A DNA stretch of 64,000 bases. Origin: Salegentibacter mishustinae (GTDB taxonomy: Bacteria > Bacteroidota > Bacteroidia > Flavobacteriales > Flavobacteriaceae). The position numbers were made by a program, and so were the translations under genes. The stretch lies in the NCBI RefSeq assembly GCF_002900095.1, contig NZ_LLKN01000002.1, forward strand, positions 2,604,001-2,668,000. Reading direction: 5' to 3'. The notes under the pieces were generated by a model, which saw only the letters and a program-made list of their open reading frames with translations, did not search any database and was not told where the DNA came from. Of this stretch, positions 1 to 7,898 are shown piece after piece. Within the stretch, counting starts at the first letter, position 1; each line of letters opens with the position of its first letter.

Positions 1-664
1 CAATAAATTTTTGAAGCGCGGTATTCGGCTCTACGGTAAGCGCATAACTGGAAATATGCGGCACGCCAAGTTCAAGTGAAATTTCTATATTATTTTTCCA
101 TTGTTCCGCGCTCATTCCCGGAATTCCGTAGATAAGATCTATAGAAATATTATCGAAATATGATTTTGCGAGTTTTATACTTTTTAGAGCTTCTTCAGAG
201 TTATGTGCTCGGTTCATCAGCTTTAAATCTTCTTCAAAAAAAGATTGAACTCCAATACTCAACCGGTTTATTTTAGAAGCCTGGAGCATTTTTAACTTTT
301 CTTCGGTTAGATCGTCGGGATTTGCTTCCAGGGTGATTTCAGGACTTTCGGCAATTCTATAATTCGAGTAAATGGTCTCAAAAATTTGCTGAAGTTCATC
401 TGCTTCTAACAAACTGGGTGTTCCGCCGCCAAAATAGATCGTCTGGATTTCGGGAGAATTGAGCTCATTTTTCCGGAGCACTAATTCCCTGCATAACATT
501 TCTACAAGCTTCCTTTTCTTTTTTAAAGAGGTAGAAAAATGAAAATCGCAATAGTGACAAGCCTGCTTACAAAAAGGAATATGGATGTAAAGGCCCGCAG
601 CCCCTCCCGGCCTCCCCAATGGGGAGGAGTTTTTATCTTCACTCTGTATAGGATTTTCTAACAC
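1..664 (-). CDS. hemW: HemW-type radical SAM protein, 3' part outside window
   Basis: Leftward reading frame that runs off the left edge; about 221 N-terminal codons are visible. The motif IHIPFCKQACHYCDFHFS carries the CxxxCxxC [4Fe-4S]/SAM cluster cysteines, and GTPSLL, ITLEANPDD, NRLSIGVQSF and IDLIYGIPG follow as in the HemW/HemN-like family. HemW is a heme chaperone related to oxygen-independent coproporphyrinogen oxidase; the HemN_C domain would lie off-window. There is no ATG before the conserved block. In frame are a GTG (664-662) and a TTG (619-617), the latter inside a CCTCCCC-ATT-GGGGAGG palindrome that encodes an unusual Gly/Pro-rich N-terminus. I give the longest start; the true one is uncertain. 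Family call is firm, start is not. Confidence 0.88.
   Translation of the reverse strand, partial: MLENPIQSEDKNSSPLGRPGGAAGLYIHIPFCKQACHYCDFHFSTSLKKKRKLVEMLCRELVLRKNELNSPEIQTIYFGGGTPSLLEADELQQIFETIYSNYRIAESPEITLEANPDDLTEEKLKMLQASKINRLSIGVQSFFEEDLKLMNRAHNSEEALKSIKLAKSYFDNISIDLIYGIPGMSAEQWKNNIEISLELGVPHISSYALTVEPNTALQKFI
598..632. repeat. Palindromic repeat in the hemW 5' end
   Basis: On the plus strand a run of GC-rich sequence contains the perfect inverted repeat CCTCCCC-AAT-GGGGAGG (about 611-627) followed on its other side by CCCGCAGCCCCTCCCGG. It contrasts with the AT-rich surroundings and has the look of the short dispersed palindromes common between genes in Flavobacteriia. It lies inside the hemW reading frame, just before the first conserved codons. 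Confidence 0.6.
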
Positions 665-703
665 AACCTATTCTTAATTATTAATAATCTCCAGAATCTC
701 AGA

Positions 704-1303
704 CTATTTCTTGTTTTTCTTTCCTCGTAGATTTACTGAGCTAACTCCCCCTTTGGGGGTTGGAGAGCTATTTTGCTTTACGAATGCAGCCCAACCGGAA
801 TAGCTTTTTCCCACTTCGGTTCTACCCGAATTGTAAAAATGACAAACCGCAGCGGCAAGTCCATCGGTTGAATCGAGATTCTTTGGTAATGATTTCAAAC
901 CGAGTAAACTTTGTAGCATTTTTGCTACCTGCTCTTTACTGGCATTTCCGTTACCGGTAATTGCCATTTTAATTTTCTTGGGTAAATATTCGGTAATTGG
1001 TATTTCTCTTGAAAGTCCTGCGGCCATTGCCACGCCCTGTGCCCTTCCCAACTTAAGCATAGATTGTACGTTTTTACCAAAAAACGGGGCTTCAATTGCA
1101 ATTTCATCTGGATGATAAGTGTCTATCAACTCTATGGTACGTTCAAAAATCAATTTTAGTTTCACATAATGATCGCTGTATTTACTAAGCTGCAATTCAT
1201 TCAGCTGCATAAATTTCATCTGTTTGTTTTCCACTTTTATAAGTCCGAAGCCCATAATCGTGGTACCGGGATCAATTCCTAAAATGATTCTTTCGCTTTT
1301 CAA
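704..1303 (-). CDS. ruvC: Holliday junction resolvase RuvC
   Basis: RuvC cuts Holliday junctions with RuvAB during recombinational repair. The 199-residue product begins IILGIDPGTTIMGFGLI; acidic catalytic positions are visible at D11, E71 (IAIEAPFFGKN), and D144/D147 (LDSTDGLAAAVCH), all present. The start is a TTG at 1303; an in-frame stop lies shortly upstream and no ATG precedes the conserved GIDPGT. The last 20 or so residues, after FVKQ, read NSSPTPKGGVSSVN and come from a palindromic repeat inserted at the 3' end rather than from the RuvC fold. hemW lies about 40 bp downstream in the same direction. Confidence 0.95.
   Translation of the reverse strand: MKSERIILGIDPGTTIMGFGLIKVENKQMKFMQLNELQLSKYSDHYVKLKLIFERTIELIDTYHPDEIAIEAPFFGKNVQSMLKLGRAQGVAMAAGLSREIPITEYLPKKIKMAITGNGNASKEQVAKMLQSLLGLKSLPKNLDSTDGLAAAVCHFYNSGRTEVGKSYSGWAAFVKQNSSPTPKGGVSSVNLRGKKNKK
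738..770. repeat. Palindromic repeat in the ruvC 3' end
   Basis: The plus strand reads GAGCTAACTCCCCC-TTT-GGGGGTTGGAGAGCTA, an imperfect palindrome around a CCCCC-TTT-GGGGG core with AGCT at both ends. It falls inside the ruvC reading frame and encodes the SSPTPKGGVSS segment. It is similar in style to the palindrome in the hemW start some 120 bp away. Confidence 0.65.
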
Positions 1304-1490
1304 AATAACTTTTTCAATTTAAAACCTACCAAAATTCATGTAGCTAGGCAAAGCTAAGCAATTTCATTTCCTTACTCGCTAAGCGAGATTTCAAATACAG
1401 AATAGCTTAAATATTTTCTCTTACTACTGTTGTTGAATTTGCAGTGATTTGGTTTACTTTACGCGGAAAACAAGAATTAAAAAACCGAAT

Positions 1491-2639
1491 ATGTTCATCT
1501 TTATTATAATCTGCATTTGTTATTCGGTTTTAATGCTAATGCTACTTTATGGATGGAAAAAAATCCAAGAATTCCCTGCGGAAAATTCACCTGCCGAAAT
1601 ACGGTTTTCTATTATTATCCCTTTTAGAAATGAAGCTAGAAATCTACCGATTTTACTGAAATCTTTAACTGAAATAAATTACCCAAATTCTAAGTTTGAA
1701 ATTATCCTGGTAAATGATGAATCTGAAGATAATTCGATGGAAATAATTGAGGGATTTCCGCAACTTCACTCAGATTTCAGAATAAAGGTTTTAGACAATG
1801 AACGCACTTCAAATTCGCCAAAAAAGGACGCAATTAATACGGCAATTGATTCAGCTCAATTTGAATATATCATTACCACCGATGCAGACTGCCAGGTCCC
1901 TGGAAACTGGTTAAAATCTTATAATGATTTTATACTTAAAACTGGAAATAAACTCGTTGCGGGACCGGTTGCTTTAAATTCTCTTCCGGCAGCAAATACA
2001 AATAATAAGCGCAAAAACATCTTAAGGAATTTTGAGGAATTAGATGTTTTGAGTCTTCAGGCATCTACTGGCGGAGCCTTCGGCATCAAAAAAGCATTTA
2101 TGTGCAATGGCGCCAATTTATGTTATAAGAAAGATGCCTTTTTAAAGGTTTCAGGCTTTGCCGGAAATGATAATATAGCAAGCGGTGATGATGTTTTTTT
2201 ACTTCAAAAATTTCAGCAAGAGAATTATAAAATCGGATTTTTAAAAAGTCAAGAAGTACTTGTTTATACCAAACCTCAACAAAGTTTTGGTAACCTGGTT
2301 TCACAGCGAATTCGTTGGGCTTCTAAAGCGCCGGCTTACAAAAGCTTATTTGCAAAATTCACCGGAATAAGCGTGCTTTTAATGAACTTAAGTCTTGTGA
2401 TCGCTGTTTTTTTAGTCTTCTTACAAATCCTGCCCTACCAGCCTATTTTGATCATTTTCCTGGTAAAATTTAATCTTGATTTTATACTAATCTACAGCTC
2501 AGCTAATTTTTTTCAACGAGAAACAGTATTACGAAGTTATTTTTGGAGCAGTATCTTTTATCCTTTCTTTAGCACTTATGTCGCAGTGAAATCCCTATTT
2601 TCGGATTTTTCCTGGAAAGGAAGACAATTTAAAAACTAA
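1491..2639 (+). CDS. Family 2 glycosyltransferase, membrane-bound
   Basis: GT2 fold, inverting glycosyltransferase. From the ATG at 1491 the product is 382 residues; a TTG at 1449 would add 14 charged residues and is less likely, because the ATG directly precedes a hydrophobic anchor (FIFIIICICYSVLMLMLLYG). Then come FSIIIPFRNEARNL, the nucleotide-binding IILVNDESEDNS, the metal-binding ITTDADCQVP (DxD-like), a GDDVFLL acceptor motif and QRIRWASK (Q/RxxRW). Two to three further membrane segments lie near the C-terminus. Substrate cannot be told from sequence; a cell-surface glycan or glycolipid is likely. The YciI-like gene follows after 2 bp, so the two are probably co-transcribed. Confidence 0.85.
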   Translation: MFIFIIICICYSVLMLMLLYGWKKIQEFPAENSPAEIRFSIIIPFRNEARNLPILLKSLTEINYPNSKFEIILVNDESEDNSMEIIEGFPQLHSDFRIKVLDNERTSNSPKKDAINTAIDSAQFEYIITTDADCQVPGNWLKSYNDFILKTGNKLVAGPVALNSLPAANTNNKRKNILRNFEELDVLSLQASTGGAFGIKKAFMCNGANLCYKKDAFLKVSGFAGNDNIASGDDVFLLQKFQQENYKIGFLKSQEVLVYTKPQQSFGNLVSQRIRWASKAPAYKSLFAKFTGISVLLMNLSLVIAVFLVFLQILPYQPILIIFLVKFNLDFILIYSSANFFQRETVLRSYFWSSIFYPFFSTYVAVKSLFSDFSWKGRQFKN

Positions 2640-2641
2640 AG

Positions 2642-2917
2642 ATGAATTATTATATTTTAGATTATATCACCTCTGACAATTACCTGGAGGAAAGGGTAAA
2701 ATACCGAAAAGAACACTTAAATCACGCCACCGAATATTTTAATGAAGGTTATCTTATACTTGGTGGAGCCATAGATGCGGCAAACGAAGCAGTATTGGTT
2801 TTTAAAGCAGACAGTGATAAAATCGTGGAAGCTTTTGCCCAAAAAGACCCCTACGTAAAAAACGGACTTATTGAAAGCTGGTCAGTAAAAAAATGGAATG
2901 TGGTTATTGGGGAATAA
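2642..2917 (+). CDS. YciI-like family protein
   Basis: 91 residues with the small ferredoxin-like (dimeric alpha/beta barrel) look of YciI: N-terminal YYILDYI, a central HLNHATEYFNEGYLILGGAID and the C-terminal DPYVKNGLIESWSVKKWNVV. Family members are small cytoplasmic proteins of unclear function; some relatives catalyse small-molecule chemistry with a conserved His-Asp pair. It starts 2 bp after the glycosyltransferase stop, and its own stop lies 1 bp from the stop of the convergent lipoprotein gene. Confidence 0.8.
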   Translation: MNYYILDYITSDNYLEERVKYRKEHLNHATEYFNEGYLILGGAIDAANEAVLVFKADSDKIVEAFAQKDPYVKNGLIESWSVKKWNVVIGE

Positions 2918-2918
2918 T

Positions 2919-3488
2919 CTATTCCGCTTTAATAACAATAGGCATCTTAAAAACGGTAGAAATAGGTACACCGCGCTTACTGGCCGGGTAAATTTTTGGA
3001 AGAGAATCTATGCTTTGGTCTAACCACATTCGCAATTCTGGCAGTTGATTGTTTAAGGTAGAATCTATTTTAACCGAATCTATCTCGGGACGGCCCGCAC
3101 TATTTATTTCCAGGTAAAGATACAGGGTATCGTCTATAGATTCTGTCACTACCGGTTGTTGTTTAGACAGGTAAGCATAAATATTTTCGGCTACTTCCCG
3201 CTCAAAACATTCCCGGGCCGCAAGTAGTTCGGTTTCATTCTGGCAGTCTTCAAAAGCCGGATATTCGTCTACTTCTTTCCAATTAAGCGTTTTGGATTCC
3301 AGCTCCAGCACTTCCTCTGAAGAAATTTTTTTGGTCTCAAAATTACAGGAGGAAATTACTAAAAGTGCAATTACAAATAATCCACGCCGAAAGAAGACTA
3401 ACAAACAATTATTGAAGAAATAAGACTTAAAACTTGAAGTAGGTTTCAGAGCATTTAAATCTCGAGTATCGAGTAAAGCTTTTTTCAT
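2919..3488 (-). CDS. TonB C-terminal-like lipoprotein
   Basis: About 189 residues from the ATG at 3488; the frame is open further up to a TTG at 3515, and a TTG at 3404 would place the start directly before the FFRRGLFVIALLVISSC lipoprotein signal, so the start is unsettled. After the lipobox Cys the segment DEYPAFEDCQNETELLAARECF, then LYLYLEINSAGRPEIDSVKID and a terminal VFKMPIVI, matches the layout of the TonB C-terminal domain seen at the end of the M56 protein at 5.2-6.7 kb (EEVPVFEGCED...). It therefore looks like a paralogous TonB_C domain carried on a lipoprotein. Fifth and last gene of the leftward blaI-blaR cluster. Confidence 0.62.
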   Translation of the reverse strand: MKKALLDTRDLNALKPTSSFKSYFFNNCLLVFFRRGLFVIALLVISSCNFETKKISSEEVLELESKTLNWKEVDEYPAFEDCQNETELLAARECFEREVAENIYAYLSKQQPVVTESIDDTLYLYLEINSAGRPEIDSVKIDSTLNNQLPELRMWLDQSIDSLPKIYPASKRGVPISTVFKMPIVIKAE

Positions 3489-3557
3489 TGGCAAACGCAC
3501 TTGGACTTTAAGCAAAAGTAAGGAAAATTAAAAGAAAGCCTGGGTAAAATAAAAAAA

Positions 3558-3956
3558 CTAATCTTCTATGGCGTCCAGTTTTAAAGCCTTTATCTCTAAC
3601 TGCCACGCAGCCTCATCAAGATCGAGGTTTTTATACTCCAAAAGATATTTATTCGTCTTTGATTTTAAACCTTCCACGGCTCGTAAAAGTTGATGATTTA
3701 TATCCATAATAAAACCGTGTTTCAGGTTCTTATCTGCATAGATATTGTAAACAAGCCGGTTATATTTTACCGCCGGCTGTTTATAAACCAAAGCTTTTGT
3801 TTCTTCTAAAAGTTCGTTCAGGCTCAACTTTTGCTCTTCTAAAAAGATATTTTTATCGGCATCTACAAAAACATTGATTTCAAAAGCTTCCTGGGAAAGT
3901 CCAGTATAAGTATTGAAAAAAAGACTGAAAAAGAGTAGAGTAAGTTTAAATTTCAT
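3558..3956 (-). CDS. Secreted ExbD/TolR periplasmic-domain-like protein
   Basis: 132 residues with a signal peptide (MKFKLTLLFFSLFFNTYTGLSQ). The mature part, INVFVDADKNIFLEEQKLSL-NELLEE, then VYNIYADKNLKHGFIMDINH-QLLRAVE, follows the ExbD/TolR periplasmic pattern (beta strand, short helix, an ADKNxxHG-like segment). Unlike real ExbD it has no retained N-terminal membrane anchor, so it would be free in the periplasm or surface. The resemblance is by eye and modest. It sits between the TPR gene and the TonB-like lipoprotein in the same direction. Confidence 0.5.
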   Translation of the reverse strand: MKFKLTLLFFSLFFNTYTGLSQEAFEINVFVDADKNIFLEEQKLSLNELLEETKALVYKQPAVKYNRLVYNIYADKNLKHGFIMDINHQLLRAVEGLKSKTNKYLLEYKNLDLDEAAWQLEIKALKLDAIED

Positions 3957-4085
3957 AGGTGTTAATTTAAAGCTTTTTCAAATAAAGAGATTACTTCACT
4001 TCGTTCGTAATGACGCTGAAATCGAGCAAGATATCCAATAAGCCTGTATGGAATATCTACAAATGCTCGATGTTGGAAAATTAAA

Positions 4086-5234
4086 TTAATTCTCAGCTAA
4101 GTGTATTTTTTGTTTTAGATCACTAATTCTGGTTTTTGCCCTATAAAGCATTCCATCGTTTCCTATACTCTCATATTTATCAAAGTACATCTGGTAATAG
4201 CCAATTACGGTTTCGTCATCGGCCATATAGTTATCGGCAGCTACTGCACGCTCATATAAAGCTCTTTCGTGATCGGGGTTTTCTTCCAAAGCTTTATTGA
4301 AATACTCCAGCGCGCTTTTATGTTTTTCCTGCATTTTGTAAGTGAGTCCCAGACTAAAGAACTCGGCATCTACCGGCTGCTTCTTAATAAGAATTGACAT
4401 CAATAAATGAGTTTCAGACTTATCTAAATCGCCGATTAAAGCATATAATTTTCCGAGGGTATAATGCGTAGCCGAATTTCTGTCTTCAAAATTCAAAGCT
4501 TCGTTATACATCTTTACGGCTTTTTTATAGTCGCCAAGTCTGTAATAAGCAAACCCGAGTTTATTATAGATGAACTCAGTATCCTCTCCCAGCTGGATCA
4601 ATTTTTCATAATGTGGAATCGCCTCTTTGTAAAGTTTTAGGAAGGAATAAGTTTGTGCCAAAATAGATAGCAAAGAAGCATTGTTTGCATTAGCCCGAAG
4701 CCCTTGTTTGCTGTAATGTTCGGCCATGGTATACTGGCGATTTCTTAATTTATCTTTTGCCAATTTATACAGCGCTCCCTGATGTGTGGTGTCCAGGATC
4801 ATGGTATGCATAAAGTATCCCAACGCAGTACTGTCTTTTAATTTCTCCTTAATTAAACCCTGCTGAAATTTAAAATTGGCGTTTTTAGGATATTTTTCGG
4901 CTAAAATCTTAAACAGGCTGTCGGCGCTATTTAATTTTCCGGTTTTTACCAGTAACTCACCATAATCTACCGCGGTTAAAACGCGATCGGGATTTTTACT
5001 TAAAACCTTTTTATAATTTTCGAGTGCGATTTCAGGTTGCCTGTTGGCCGCATAATTTTTAGCAAGTTTTAAGTAGGTCTTCTCTGTTTGGGGATCTATC
5101 TCCTGAAGTTTATTTATGGCCCCGGCATATTCGCCCACGGCATACAAACTGTCTGAAACAGCCAAAGCCGAAGTTTGAGCTTCGGCTTTAAAGGCTACTA
5201 ACATTAAAATAATTATTAGACTAACTCTATTCAC
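4086..5234 (-). CDS. Tetratricopeptide repeat protein, exported
   Basis: 382 residues beginning at a GTG that overlaps the end of the M56/TonB gene by 8 bp. A short hydrophobic leader (VSLIIILMLVAFKAEAQ) suggests export. About eight TPR-like 34-residue units follow, for example AIPHYEKLIQLGEDTEFIYN, LGFAYYRLGDYKKAVKMYNE and ALEYFNKALEENPDHERALY. TPR arrays are protein-protein scaffolds. Tight coupling to blaI and blaR1 suggests it works with the membrane sensor, but its partner is unknown. Confidence 0.85.
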   Translation of the reverse strand: MNRVSLIIILMLVAFKAEAQTSALAVSDSLYAVGEYAGAINKLQEIDPQTEKTYLKLAKNYAANRQPEIALENYKKVLSKNPDRVLTAVDYGELLVKTGKLNSADSLFKILAEKYPKNANFKFQQGLIKEKLKDSTALGYFMHTMILDTTHQGALYKLAKDKLRNRQYTMAEHYSKQGLRANANNASLLSILAQTYSFLKLYKEAIPHYEKLIQLGEDTEFIYNKLGFAYYRLGDYKKAVKMYNEALNFEDRNSATHYTLGKLYALIGDLDKSETHLLMSILIKKQPVDAEFFSLGLTYKMQEKHKSALEYFNKALEENPDHERALYERAVAADNYMADDETVIGYYQMYFDKYESIGNDGMLYRAKTRISDLKQKIHLAEN

Positions 5235-6684
5235 TGCTACCTACTTGAAAAACTATAGGAAGAGAATACATCACACTTATGTTTTCACCATCTTGTTTCC
5301 CGGGTTGCATTTCAGGAAGTTCGGAGATAACACGGATGGCTTCGGCTTCAAGTTCAGGTCGAGAAGCTCGTGCTTTTACATCAACAATTTGTCCCGTATC
5401 ATTTATTCTAAACTGAGCAATTACGCGATGTATTCCGGAAAGATTTAATTCTTTTCCCAAGCCGGTATTAAAATTTCTATTTACAAATTGCGAAATCTTA
5501 TTAGACATACATTTTTTCCTCTCTTCATTAGAACTTAAGTCTTCACAACCCTCAAATACTGGCACTTCTTCGATTACTCCAAACGGAATAGCGTTTGAGT
5601 TGTCTTTTGAAGCTTCCGATTTTTCAAAAGGTGGCAGTGGTGGTGGAGTTGGACGATCTTCATTATCCATTACAACTTTCATTATTTCGAATAACTCTTC
5701 TTTCTCTTCAAGCGATAGTTCTTTACCTTCCTGAACGGCTAACTTAATTTCAGTCAATTGCTGATAGATCGGTTCGTCCTTTTCTATTCCTTCTTTATTT
5801 TCCGAACATGACACATAGGTAAGCATCATAAAGAGTAAAGGCAGCACAAATAAATACTTGAATTTCGCAATTGTTTTTGATCTTGATTTTTGTAACATAA
5901 TAATTCGTTTTTTGATTAATGAATGATTAAAAAATTGATTGATGAATGAAATATTCTGCGTGTTAAACGCGGTGTTAAGCAACTGTTCATAATAGCTGCG
6001 TTTGGTTGTGGTTTTTACCACATTTGCATCGGCGATGAACTCGTGCAAAGTGGCAATCCTGCTTTGGTAGATATACACCAGCGGATTAAACCAAAATATG
6101 ATCTTTAAAGCTTCAAAAAACACCAGGTCCAGGCTATGTTTTTGTTTTACGTGAACCAACTCGTGAGACAAAATTTGTTGCTTTTCTGCTTCAGATAATT
6201 TATCGCCTAAAAACACGGTTTTATAAAAAGTGCAGGCAATTTTCGAGTTAGGAACTTCAATAATTCGCAGCTCTTTATCTTCTGAAATTCTTCGGAATCG
6301 AAATAAATGATTTAGATTTTGATATTTTTTCAGCAATAAAATTAAGCTAAGTATCACACCCGCAACATAGGTAACCAGCCACCAATTTATTTGTAACCCC
6401 TGCTCCTGCACTACATTTACAGCAGGTAATTGTCGAATATTCTCCGGTTCACCGCCAATATAAACTTCAGGGAGTAAAACCTGCGAAATTTCAGAAATAG
6501 AGTCTGCCGGAACCAATGTCGATAAACTTTCAATTTTCAATAGAGGCAGTAACAGGGAAACAAGCGGTGTTACCAATAAATACAGCCTGTTTATATTGAA
6601 AAACGTCTCTTTTTTTAGCAGCAGTTCATACATCAGCAAAAAACCGAGTTGAAACAATACCGCCTGAATTATATACTGTAACAT
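5227..6684 (-). CDS. M56 (BlaR1/MecR1-like) metalloprotease with TonB C-terminal domain
   Basis: 485 residues. The first 120 hold three to four membrane segments, the zinc-protease motif SHELVHVKQKH is at about 173-183 (His174, Glu175, His178), and another membrane segment (FVLPLLFMMLTYVSC) is at about 278-294. A linker with PTPPPLPPF leads to a TonB_C domain at about 375-485 (EEVPVFEGCED, HRVIAQFRINDTGQIVDV, VMYSLPIVFQ). In beta-lactam systems BlaR1 is a receptor that inactivates the BlaI repressor; here the sensor domain is replaced by TonB_C and no beta-lactamase is nearby, so resistance should not be assumed. The start overlaps the blaI stop by 1 bp. Confidence 0.85.
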   Translation of the reverse strand: MLQYIIQAVLFQLGFLLMYELLLKKETFFNINRLYLLVTPLVSLLLPLLKIESLSTLVPADSISEISQVLLPEVYIGGEPENIRQLPAVNVVQEQGLQINWWLVTYVAGVILSLILLLKKYQNLNHLFRFRRISEDKELRIIEVPNSKIACTFYKTVFLGDKLSEAEKQQILSHELVHVKQKHSLDLVFFEALKIIFWFNPLVYIYQSRIATLHEFIADANVVKTTTKRSYYEQLLNTAFNTQNISFINQFFNHSLIKKRIIMLQKSRSKTIAKFKYLFVLPLLFMMLTYVSCSENKEGIEKDEPIYQQLTEIKLAVQEGKELSLEEKEELFEIMKVVMDNEDRPTPPPLPPFEKSEASKDNSNAIPFGVIEEVPVFEGCEDLSSNEERKKCMSNKISQFVNRNFNTGLGKELNLSGIHRVIAQFRINDTGQIVDVKARASRPELEAEAIRVISELPEMQPGKQDGENISVMYSLPIVFQVGSSE

Positions 6685-7046
6685 TATTTCTCTTTTTTAT
6701 TGATCTCCTTTAAAATCGCTTCCAGGTCTTTAGTGTCCATATCGTTCTTTTTCATAAAAAAGGAAACCATACTTTTAAAAGAGCCGTTAAAATAATTGTT
6801 CATCAATTTATTGATGCTTTGATTGCTATACGTCTCACGAGCTAAAAGCGGAAAATATAAATAGCCCTTCCCCTTCTTTTCGTGATCTACAAAACCTTTA
6901 TCTTCCAGGATTCTTACAATGGTAGAAACTGTGTTGTAAGCCGGTTTAGGCTCTGGCATTTCTTCAATAATTGAAGCCACATTGGCTTTCTCCAGTTTCC
7001 AAAGAATCTGCATGATCTCTTCTTCGGCCTTAGTTAGTTGTTTCAT
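6684..7046 (-). CDS. BlaI/MecI/CopY family winged-helix repressor
   Basis: 120 residues: KQLTKAEEEIMQILWKLEKA at the start, then PAYNTVSTIVRILEDKGFVD as the recognition helix region and HEKKGKGYLYFPL as the wing, which is the standard BlaI/Penicillinase_R layout. The C-terminal third is the dimerisation and proteolysis-sensitive part in known family members. It heads the five-gene leftward cluster and shares a TAATG overlap with the M56 protease gene, so the pair is almost certainly a repressor-protease module that autoregulates. Confidence 0.9.
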   Translation of the reverse strand: MKQLTKAEEEIMQILWKLEKANVASIIEEMPEPKPAYNTVSTIVRILEDKGFVDHEKKGKGYLYFPLLARETYSNQSINKLMNNYFNGSFKSMVSFFMKKNDMDTKDLEAILKEINKKEK

Positions 7047-7397
7047 AATTAATTTTTGTCATTTCCGCACCGATAAAAAATTGGGATAAACTCCGGCGGA
7101 AATCTCTTATTAATTTACTTTGAATATTAAACGTCTAATTCGTCAAGCTGAATTTATTCCGGATTAACTTCGGGATTCTAAGTCGATTTAAAATTAGATC
7201 CTGAAAAAAGTTCAGGATGACGTTATATCTATCAGATCCTGACTTCTCGACTACGCTCGAGATGACGAGTTTATAATACCGTAAAATTCAAATTCAATAC
7301 CGCTAATATAAACTAACATTTTAGTTTAACCTAATAATTTAGTTAAAAACTTCTTCGGAATTAAATTATATTTGGTACTCTAAACATTTAAAAGACT
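7047..7397. other. Intergenic spacer with three dispersed palindromes
   Basis: A 351-bp gap between divergent genes, with no convincing reading frame. It holds ATTTCCGC (7061-7068) paired with GCGGAAAT (7096-7103), then a GATCCTGAA / TTCAGGAT inverted repeat near 7197-7221, then TCTCGA / TCGAGA near 7243-7261. The last two are each followed by GATGACG. These resemble mobile intergenic hairpins. A TATATTTG at 7367-7374 is a candidate -7 element for the following gene, with no clear -33 TTG. Confidence 0.5.
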
Positions 7398-7895
7398 ATG
7401 GATCTAATATTATTTGGAGTTGGAGCGGTTTTAATGATCCTTGGAATTATGGGGAGTTTTTTACCGGTTTTGCCCGGTGTACCGCTTAGTTGGGGAGGAT
7501 TACTTCTACTCTATTTAGCACCATCGGTGCCAATAAATTATTGGGTTTTGGGAATCGCTTTTATTCTCGCTGCTATAATTTATGCATTACAACTTGTGAT
7601 TCCCGCCATGGGAACAAAAAAGTATGGGGGCAGTAAAGCCGGAATGTGGGGCGCTACTATTGGATTGGTAATAGGGATCTTTGTTCCAATTCCGTTAGGA
7701 ATAATAATAGGAGCTTTTGCCGGAGCCTTTATTGGCGAGATAATTAATAAATCTGACTCTAAATCGGCTTTACGAGCTGCCTACGGATCTTTTATTGGCT
7801 TGCTCGCTTCTACCTTTATGGAAATGGTTGTGGCCGTGGGGTTCTTAATTTTCTTTAGCTATAAAGCCTGGGAGTTCCGGGAATTAATATTTTAA
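7398..7895 (+). CDS. DUF456 family membrane protein
   Basis: 165 residues, almost entirely hydrophobic, with four to five membrane segments. The opening ILGIMGSFLPVLPGVPLSW and the Gly-rich WGATIGLVIGIFVPIPLG / GAFAGAFIGEIIN segments are typical of DUF456. Function is unknown for the family. Single gene, preceded by a possible -7 element and followed immediately by a 16-bp inverted repeat that probably ends transcription. Confidence 0.82.
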   Translation: MDLILFGVGAVLMILGIMGSFLPVLPGVPLSWGGLLLLYLAPSVPINYWVLGIAFILAAIIYALQLVIPAMGTKKYGGSKAGMWGATIGLVIGIFVPIPLGIIIGAFAGAFIGEIINKSDSKSALRAAYGSFIGLLASTFMEMVVAVGFLIFFSYKAWEFRELIF

Positions 7896-7898
7896 AAA

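Noticed and set aside
1-664. hemW as a pseudogene because it lacks an ATG
   Set aside because: The visible frame is intact with all cluster cysteines, and GTG/TTG starts are used by other genes in this window (ruvC, folC and the HerA-like ATPase).
5227-7046. The blaI-blaR1-like pair as a beta-lactam resistance locus
   Set aside because: There is no beta-lactamase or extra penicillin-binding protein beside it and the sensor domain is TonB_C, so resistance is not supported.
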